From positions 1-10,642 of the forward strand of contig JAQVLL010000041.1 of assembly GCA_028704195.1 (NCBI GenBank): DNA of 10,642 nt, in the 5' to 3' direction. How positions within the stretch are numbered: the stretch's first letter is position 1; the number at the start of each line of letters is the position of its first letter. The notes below the pieces were generated by a model, which ran no database searches, was not told the DNA's origin, and saw only the letters and a program-made list of their open reading frames with translations. Position numbers and translations under genes: made by a program. This document shows, one piece after another, positions 6,587 through 10,642 of this stretch. This DNA is from Smithellaceae bacterium. Its GTDB lineage: Bacteria > Desulfobacterota > Syntrophia > Syntrophales > Smithellaceae.

Positions 6587-7264
6587 GTGGCCACGAAATT
6601 GAAGTTTAATCGTTGTCGGAAAGATGTTCTCGATGCCAGCATCTGGCTTTCACGGCACGGCTATTTCGGTTCATCAAAAGGGTCAGGGGGCAATGTTTCA
6701 GTACGGATTGATGACAAAACAATGGCTGTCACGCCGTCGGGTGTTGCGTACAGGGACATGTCTAATGACGACATCTGTATCATTGGACTGGATCTTACCA
6801 CTCATCAGGTGAAGAGTAACCGCACACCGTCGATGGAATCGGGGATGCACAGCATCATTTACCGGAAAAGGCCCGATGTCAAAGCCATCGTTCATACTCA
6901 CCAGATTTACGGCAGTGTCTTTGCCCTGATTAATACGCCGATTCCTTCCCTTTTCGATGAGGTTTCCCTGTCGCTGGGACCCGTGATTGAGATAGTTCCT
7001 TACGCCTTTTCGGGCAGCGAAACACTCGCCCGGAATGTCGGCAGGACACTTGCCGGCGGTGCCAATGCCTGTATTATTCAAAATCATGGCATTGTGGCAC
7101 TGGGCAGGACGCTGGACGAAGCCATCCTTCATGCAGAGCTGCTGGAAAAAGTCGCGAATATCTATTGTCTGGCTTTATCGACAGGCAAGCCGGTGACAAT
7201 ATTGCCGGAATCCAGCATCCGAACAATTGCCCGGATGCGTAAAGCGCAGGTCGTTAAAAAGTAA
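6587..7264 (+). CDS. Class II aldolase/adducin family protein (L-fuculose-phosphate aldolase-like)
   Basis: Cytosolic, zinc-dependent aldolase or epimerase fold of 225 residues, close to the length of L-fuculose-1-phosphate aldolase. The phosphate-binding segment S-G-G-N-V-S-V-R lies at 33-40 and T-P-S-G-V-A-Y at 49-55. Catalytic Glu84 is in P-S-M-E-S-G-M-H. The zinc ligands are H103 and H105 (V-H-T-H) and H167 (Q-N-H-G-I-V-A-L-G). All expected active-site residues are present, so the enzyme should be active. The true substrate (fuculose-, rhamnulose- or ribulose-phosphate, a methylthioribulose-type compound, or another) is not shown by the sequence. The start is GTG, with AAGGAGG (6571-6577) nine bases upstream. 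It stands alone, divergent from rpsF and convergent with the transglycosylase gene, so its neighbours give no pathway clue. Confidence 0.9.
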   Translation: MATKLKFNRCRKDVLDASIWLSRHGYFGSSKGSGGNVSVRIDDKTMAVTPSGVAYRDMSNDDICIIGLDLTTHQVKSNRTPSMESGMHSIIYRKRPDVKAIVHTHQIYGSVFALINTPIPSLFDEVSLSLGPVIEIVPYAFSGSETLARNVGRTLAGGANACIIQNHGIVALGRTLDEAILHAELLEKVANIYCLALSTGKPVTILPESSIRTIARMRKAQVVKK

Positions 7265-7399
7265 ATCATGAATCGCAGGTAATGAAATGCGGAGTGTGAA
7301 AAAAAGATAAGATTATGCTTTGATACATATTATAGTGGTGTGATATTCGCTGCATTCGGCAATGAATGGTAGCATCAAGCGAATACAATATCTGCCGGC

Positions 7400-8422
7400 T
7401 CATGGAATGGGCGGAAGAGCTTCCTCCGTTGATTGGACCTCATCTTCAGGAAGGTGAACTGATTCTTCCGGCTTTTCCGTGCGGGCATAATCCCGCAGCC
7501 CTTCATAAATATAGAGAACGGCGGATACGTAAATGTCACTATGATTGTACGCAAAAACGGCTTTGTATTTGGCGTCGGGATCATCGATATTGTTTCCTGA
7601 CAGATTATGCCTGTAGAGGTAGTTCTCTATGCTGAAAATGGTATCTTCAAGCGAGAACGGGTCGGTATCCTCATGAATGCCGTTTGAATCGACGAAAAAA
7701 GCCAGCAGTGACGACGGGATGAACTGCCCCCATCCGATTGCGCCCGCGTAAGAACTCGTAAAATACTGTGGCGGGTGCCCTGTCTTTTTTGAAAATTTGT
7801 AAAGAGCAGCGATTTCCCGAACGGCAAATTTCTTCCGTTTTGTAAAAACATATTGAGACACCAGTGAATTGAACGCGTAAAAATTTCCCCGCTGATGACG
7901 GTCGGCAAAATTGGTTTCGATCCCCAGGATGGCGGCGATCAATTCCTTGTGAATGCCGTGTTTGGCTTCGGCCATGTTGAAGATAGGTTTATGGGCTTCA
8001 ATGAACATCTTGCCTTTTTCAATTTTGGCTTCCACACCCAGTCTGGCGAAATACCAGGCTTCATCGCGTTGCTTGTCATAATCGACCTGCTTTTCGGCGG
8101 ATCTCTGGAAGTAACGGGCGATACTGGAGTGAACTTGGAAGGATTCATGCCTGGTTTGTTCGTCAAACCATTCTTCGGGGACTCCGTTCCTGGCCAGACG
8201 CTGTTTTAGTTCAGTCATTTTTTCAGCCACAAGGGCTTCCGCAAATTCATCGGATTCGGAAAGGATGGAGTGTTCTTCTGTTTTTTCCCCCTCTGTCGAA
8301 ATGGATTCTGAACCTGAATCTGTCTTGATTTCCGGACTCTTCTTGACATGCCCGCCGCTTCCCGCACAGGCGATTAACATGACTGTCATCGCAAACGCGA
8401 TCAGAAGATAACTAACGCTCAT
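7400..8422 (-). CDS. Lipoprotein lytic murein transglycosylase, MltB-like (SLT_2 / GH103)
   Basis: Cell-wall enzyme that cleaves the MurNAc-GlcNAc bond of peptidoglycan with formation of 1,6-anhydroMurNAc. The N-terminus is a lipoprotein signal peptide with lipobox L16-I-A-C19. Ala after the Cys predicts outer-membrane sorting. A Ser/Glu/Lys-rich linker (about 25-60) follows, then the catalytic domain. Probable catalytic Glu169 lies in I-L-G-I-E-T-N-F-A, and the GH103 hallmark A226-G-A-I-G-W-G-Q-F-I-P-S-S spans 226-238. F-A-Y-N-H-S-D-I-Y (290-298) matches the C-terminal Y-N-x-S motif. The last 25 residues are acidic and probably disordered. The ATG has only a weak GGA upstream, but the signal peptide fixes the N-terminus well. 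It is transcribed away from tRNA-Arg on the same strand and is convergent with the aldolase-family gene; I see no clear terminator in the 135-base gap between them. Confidence 0.92.
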   Translation of the reverse strand: MSVSYLLIAFAMTVMLIACAGSGGHVKKSPEIKTDSGSESISTEGEKTEEHSILSESDEFAEALVAEKMTELKQRLARNGVPEEWFDEQTRHESFQVHSSIARYFQRSAEKQVDYDKQRDEAWYFARLGVEAKIEKGKMFIEAHKPIFNMAEAKHGIHKELIAAILGIETNFADRHQRGNFYAFNSLVSQYVFTKRKKFAVREIAALYKFSKKTGHPPQYFTSSYAGAIGWGQFIPSSLLAFFVDSNGIHEDTDPFSLEDTIFSIENYLYRHNLSGNNIDDPDAKYKAVFAYNHSDIYVSAVLYIYEGLRDYARTEKPEESVHLPEDEVQSTEEALPPIP

Positions 8423-8439
8423 GGGCGATCCATATATTC

Positions 8440-8471
8440 ATTATAATTCCTAAAGATGTAAGGTATCTTTA
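8440..8471 (-). promoter_or_regulatory. Possible transglycosylase promoter with upstream hairpin
   Basis: The minus strand has a consensus -10 box, TATAAT (8440-8445), 17 bases before the transglycosylase ATG, but no recognisable -35. Immediately upstream a perfect 7-bp inverted repeat (TAAAGAT at 8465-8471 as read on the minus strand, and ATCTTTA at 8451-8457, 7-base loop) lies 12 bases after the tRNA 3' end. The hairpin has no U tract, so it could be a processing end for the tRNA, an operator, or neither. Confidence 0.3.
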
Positions 8472-8483
8472 CGGTGATTGTAT

Positions 8484-8560
8484 TGGTGGGCGATGTGAGA
8501 CTCGAACTCACGGCACCTGGCTTCGGAGGCCAGTACTCTATCCAACTGAGCTAATCGCCC
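8484..8560 (-). tRNA. tRNA-Arg (anticodon CCG)
   Basis: Complete 77-base cloverleaf with encoded CCA. The acceptor stem GGGCGAT pairs with ATCGCCC, followed by discriminator A and CCA. The D-arm is GCTC...GAGT. The anticodon stem CTGGC/GCCAG encloses the 7-base loop CTCCGAA, giving anticodon CCG, which reads Arg CGG codons. The T-arm is GTGAG-TTCGAGT-CTCAC. It lies 50 bases downstream of the reductase gene on the same strand. A TATAGT sequence upstream of it has no good -35, so it may be transcribed alone or read through from the reductase gene. Confidence 0.97.
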
Positions 8561-8610
8561 ACACCGGGCTTCCTACTATATCCCGCCGTAATCTTCAATG
8601 AATAAAATTA

Positions 8611-10158
8611 TCAGGAGGATTTGTCGTTGAGCTTTTGGGAGGTGTGATCCTTACCCTGGTAGTAATTGATCCAGGAGGACGTTTGATAAAGATCCCAGTT
8701 GCAGGGAGGGACAATTTCCCGGGACAGTTGTCCTTCCTCTCCGTATTTTTTCAGCCGGGCATAGGCGCGGACATAAATGCAAAGCCTTTTTCCCGGATAA
8801 ACTTCACACCATCCCTTATAGCTTCCACCGCATGCGCCGTTGCGCTGGTTTTTCGGGCATTGCGTCATCGGGCAAAGGTAAGCTACGTCGATGAGGGCGC
8901 AGTCACCGCAGTCCCTGCAGTCAAAAAGCGCAACCTTGGTCAGGTGCTCCATCTTGTGAAAAGGCCCTTCCATTTTTGTTCCCTGGATCTTGCCGCACAG
9001 TCTCTTCATGAAGCCGTAAAGATTTTTCCCGGGCTCGTACATGAACCGGTGGAAGAAACGGGAAAATCCATAAGAGCATCCGATTTTAACATCAGACAGC
9101 TGATCTACGAGTTTAACGGGGACTTCGCGGTTGAGACCTGTTTCCGGATTTTTTTCATAGTAATAAAATCCGCCGTCGATGGGGTAATCAAAATACCGCA
9201 CCAGGTCTTTCCATTGCGATGTGAGAGATTCTCCCATATCGATGATTGCATCAACCTGCTCATATTTGATGTTGTGTCCTCCGATGTGCACGCCGCTGAA
9301 ACCCATTCCTTTGAGAATGGCATACATTCGGGCGGCTCGCAGGATTCTGGCGCCTTGGCCCTTGTCAGGATCGTTCCGTTCGCGATCCAGGTCTGCCAGC
9401 AGTTTATCGGTAACGACCGATCCGGGCAGATCGTTGCGGTTCATCATTTTGGCCGCGCCGAACGGCAGGATGTAGATGTTCCCGATCAGTGGAATGTCGA
9501 AGCCGGTTTGTTTCATGTAAAGCAGCACTTCATGAAATTTTCTTGCGTCGTATCCCAGCTGTGTGACGATAAATTGGGCGCCGCCTTCGATCTTTTTTTT
9601 CAGTTTGTTGTACTGGAGGATCTGCTCCGCTTCAGTTGCCTTGAAGGGAGAGACAACCGCCCCGGCAAAAAAATCGGCGGGTTGGTGGCGGATGCTGCCT
9701 TTCATTCCAGGATATTCAAGCCCGTTGTTCATGTCCGATATCAACTGCAGAACATGGATCGGATCCAGATCAAATACAGGCGCAGGTCTTCCTCGATAAC
9801 CGGAAACCGGGTAATCGCCGCTCATGACCAGCAGGTTTCGTACTCCTGCGCGATCCAGGGCGTACAGGCTGCTTTCAATGGCATTGCGGTTTTTGTCTTT
9901 GCAGGTAAAATGAACGAGGGGTTCGACGCCCAGTTTTACAATTTCGCTTCCCATGAAATCGGCAGACATGGCCGGTGTCCCTCCCGGATTGTCCGTGAGC
10001 GTCAAAGCAAAAATGTGGCTGTTGGAGGCAGCCTGCCCGGCCAGTGCCAGGGCTTTGTCCTGCGAGGCCTCCCTGGCGCCTCTTCCCGGAACAAGCTCCC
10101 AGGTAACCGGGAATACGGAGGGGTTCGATAAAGCTTCTTTGAATCGATTTTCCTGCAT
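8611..10158 (-). CDS. metF: Methylenetetrahydrofolate reductase with fused MetV-type C-terminal domain
   Basis: Flavoenzyme predicted to reduce 5,10-methylene-tetrahydrofolate to 5-methyl-tetrahydrofolate for methionine synthesis or the methyl branch of the Wood-Ljungdahl pathway (which may also run in reverse). It has 515 residues from the ATG at 10156-10158, which has AAAAGGA five bases upstream. Residues 1-310 form a MetF barrel with catalytic-type E21 (T-W-E-L-V-P-G-R-G), D115 (M-S-G-D-Y-P) and Q200 (F-I-V-T-Q-L-G-Y-D). After a linker (about 311-400), residues 405-465 form a Cys-rich module: C414-x2-C417-x2-C420, C429, C434, C443-G-G, C451 and C460. This matches the zinc-binding MetV / MTHFR C-terminal domain, which in several acetogens is a separate subunit. 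A longer frame opening at TTG 10224 is rejected because that TTG forms the -35 box of the likely promoter. No corrinoid methyltransferase or Hdr-type genes are adjacent, so its electron donor is not indicated. Confidence 0.93.
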   Translation of the reverse strand: MQENRFKEALSNPSVFPVTWELVPGRGAREASQDKALALAGQAASNSHIFALTLTDNPGGTPAMSADFMGSEIVKLGVEPLVHFTCKDKNRNAIESSLYALDRAGVRNLLVMSGDYPVSGYRGRPAPVFDLDPIHVLQLISDMNNGLEYPGMKGSIRHQPADFFAGAVVSPFKATEAEQILQYNKLKKKIEGGAQFIVTQLGYDARKFHEVLLYMKQTGFDIPLIGNIYILPFGAAKMMNRNDLPGSVVTDKLLADLDRERNDPDKGQGARILRAARMYAILKGMGFSGVHIGGHNIKYEQVDAIIDMGESLTSQWKDLVRYFDYPIDGGFYYYEKNPETGLNREVPVKLVDQLSDVKIGCSYGFSRFFHRFMYEPGKNLYGFMKRLCGKIQGTKMEGPFHKMEHLTKVALFDCRDCGDCALIDVAYLCPMTQCPKNQRNGACGGSYKGWCEVYPGKRLCIYVRAYARLKKYGEEGQLSREIVPPCNWDLYQTSSWINYYQGKDHTSQKLNDKSS

Positions 10159-10195
10159 CGCTGTCCTTTTTGCTTTGGTTCTTAATTTTGCGGTG

Positions 10196-10224
10196 AAAAT
10201 CGCATTTACAAAAGAGCTTGTCAA
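10196..10224 (-). promoter_or_regulatory. Candidate promoter of the methylenetetrahydrofolate reductase gene
   Basis: A consensus -35 TTGACA (10219-10224, minus strand) is followed after 17 bases by GATTTT (10196-10201), preceded by TG-C as an extended -10. Transcription would start near 10190, about 30 bases before the ATG at 10158. This supports the shorter reading frame. Confidence 0.5.
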
Positions 10225-10245
10225 CCATTTTTATAAAAAAGGACG

Positions 10246-10275
10246 AGGACCGCTTCGACAGGCTCAGCGACCGCA
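10246..10275. repeat. REP-like palindromic element
   Basis: The segment contains CGCTTCGACAGGCTCAGCG, an imperfect palindrome (CGCT/AGCG arms, extendable to GG/CC with a mismatch and a bulge). It belongs to the GCTTCGACAGGCTCAGC type that I recognise as recurring in intergenic DNA of many bacterial genomes. Only one copy lies in this window, upstream of the reductase promoter and about 115 bases before the amidase start. No REP-associated transposase is nearby. Confidence 0.6.
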
Positions 10276-10313
10276 GGGGTAAGGGGTAAGTTTGTTTTTC
10301 ACCTTTCACCTTT
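10275..10313. repeat. Two tandem heptamer duplications
   Basis: AGGGGTA occurs twice in tandem (10275-10288) and CACCTTT twice in tandem (10300-10313), separated by an 11-base T-rich spacer. They directly follow the REP-like palindrome, and the next bases (CTTGTCCCTTGCACCTTCTTC-like) are similarly low in complexity. I see no coding potential here. The stretch looks like a composite intergenic repeat between the divergent reductase and amidase genes. Confidence 0.7.
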
Positions 10314-10390
10314 CTACTTGTCCCTTGCACCTTCTTCTTAAAGGTTGCAGTTGTTGTGAAAATTTGATAACTTAAATTATGCATTCGGTA

Positions 10391-10642
10391 ATGACAAAGC
10401 AAATGAGAAGACTGCTGTCCTGCGCGGTGATTCTTTTGTCTCTATTTCTGTCTGCTCAGGGATTTGCCGCGACCGAAATCACCAACGTCCGCCACTGGGC
10501 GGCACCGGATCACACGCGAATTGTTTTTGATCTCAGTGCCGATCCGGTCTACCGGTTCAACGTTAGTGAAAATGTACTCACCCTGAATTTTTCCGGGGCT
10601 TCTCTTCACCCATCACTGCCTGCAGAAAAAGTGATTGATAAA
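10391..10642 (+). CDS. Probable N-acetylmuramoyl-L-alanine amidase, AMIN-domain N-terminus, cut by window edge
   Basis: Only the first 84 codons are present, open to the last base. Residues 1-26 form a signal peptide (basic M-T-K-Q-M-R-R, hydrophobic core, cleavage probably after A-Q-G-F-A26). The following I30-T-N-V-R-H-W-A-A-P-D-H-T-R-I-V-F-D-L (30-48) and the strand N-V-L-T-L-N-F-S-G match the AMIN domain, which targets periplasmic cell-wall amidases of the AmiC type to peptidoglycan or the division site. The catalytic amidase domain would lie beyond the window, so another AMIN-containing protein (for example a pilus secretin) is possible. In-frame ATGs at 10379, 10391 and 10403 all lack a good Shine-Dalgarno sequence. 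10391 is chosen because a possible promoter (TTGCAG at 10345, TAACTT at 10368) would put the first ATG at the transcription start. Confidence 0.75.
   Translation, partial: MTKQMRRLLSCAVILLSLFLSAQGFAATEITNVRHWAAPDHTRIVFDLSADPVYRFNVSENVLTLNFSGASLHPSLPAEKVIDK

Noticed and set aside
7265..7399. Possible terminator in the gap between the convergent aldolase-family and transglycosylase genes
   Set aside because: Only an imperfect stem (CATTC/GAATG with a mismatched extension) is present and there is no T tract on either strand.
8424..8494. GGGCGAT repeated near the tRNA-Arg, considered as an integration attachment site
   Set aside because: The match is only 7 bases and there is no integrase or foreign gene block between or beside the copies.
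8635..10131. 498-codon open frame on the plus strand, antisense to the reductase gene
   Set aside because: It lies almost entirely within the reductase coding region, whose MetF and MetV motifs are unmistakable. Its translation resembles no family I know and has the composition of a reverse-frame shadow.
10159..10224. 22-codon N-terminal extension of the reductase from TTG 10222-10224
   Set aside because: The TTG is part of a consensus -35 box. The ATG at 10158 has a good Shine-Dalgarno sequence and starts right at the MetF domain.
7351..10394. Near-identical 15-mers (TGCATTCGGCAATGA / TGCATTCGGTAATGA) at about 7351 and 10380
   Set aside because: One such pair is expected by chance in a window of this size, and the flanking bases do not match.

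Overview
The window looks like core chromosome of an anaerobic, Gram-negative bacterium, most likely Desulfobacterota (former Deltaproteobacteria) of the Syntrophales type. This is inferred from the ion-pumping pyrophosphatase, the fused MetF/MetV-type methylenetetrahydrofolate reductase, the gene order rpsF-rpsR-DUF2232-rplI-dnaB, a lipoprotein lytic transglycosylase and the moderate GC content. No marker gene here fixes the genus. I see no phage, transposase, CRISPR or defence genes.

Layout. At the left edge is the 3' part of a membrane-bound pyrophosphatase gene (+), cut by the window. It faces a minus-strand ribosomal/replication operon across a shared bidirectional terminator near 2100. 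In transcription order (right to left) the operon is rpsF (TTG start), rpsR, a DUF2232 (YybS-like) membrane protein, rplI and dnaB (ATGA overlap), then a 168-residue conserved protein of unknown function. The rpsF leader is structured and may carry the S6:S18 autoregulatory motif. A strong hairpin separates rpsR from the DUF2232 gene.

A class II aldolase/adducin-family gene (+) is transcribed away from rpsF with its own sigma70-like promoter. Next come a lipoprotein lytic murein transglycosylase (-), tRNA-Arg(CCG) (-) and the fused MetF-MetV-type reductase (-). Between that gene and the right edge is a repeat-rich intergenic region with a REP-like palindrome and two duplicated heptamers. The window ends inside the first 84 codons of a probable secreted N-acetylmuramoyl-L-alanine amidase with an AMIN domain (+).

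How the genes fit together. The operon joins translation (S6, S18, L9) with replication (DnaB helicase). The pyrophosphatase conserves energy from pyrophosphate as an ion gradient, which suits an energy-limited anaerobe. The reductase belongs to one-carbon metabolism (methionine synthesis or the Wood-Ljungdahl methyl branch). The transglycosylase and amidase are cell-wall hydrolases but are separate transcription units. Most of the window is housekeeping. The least understood parts are the 168-residue protein, the DUF2232 protein and its upstream hairpin, and the rpsF regulatory region.
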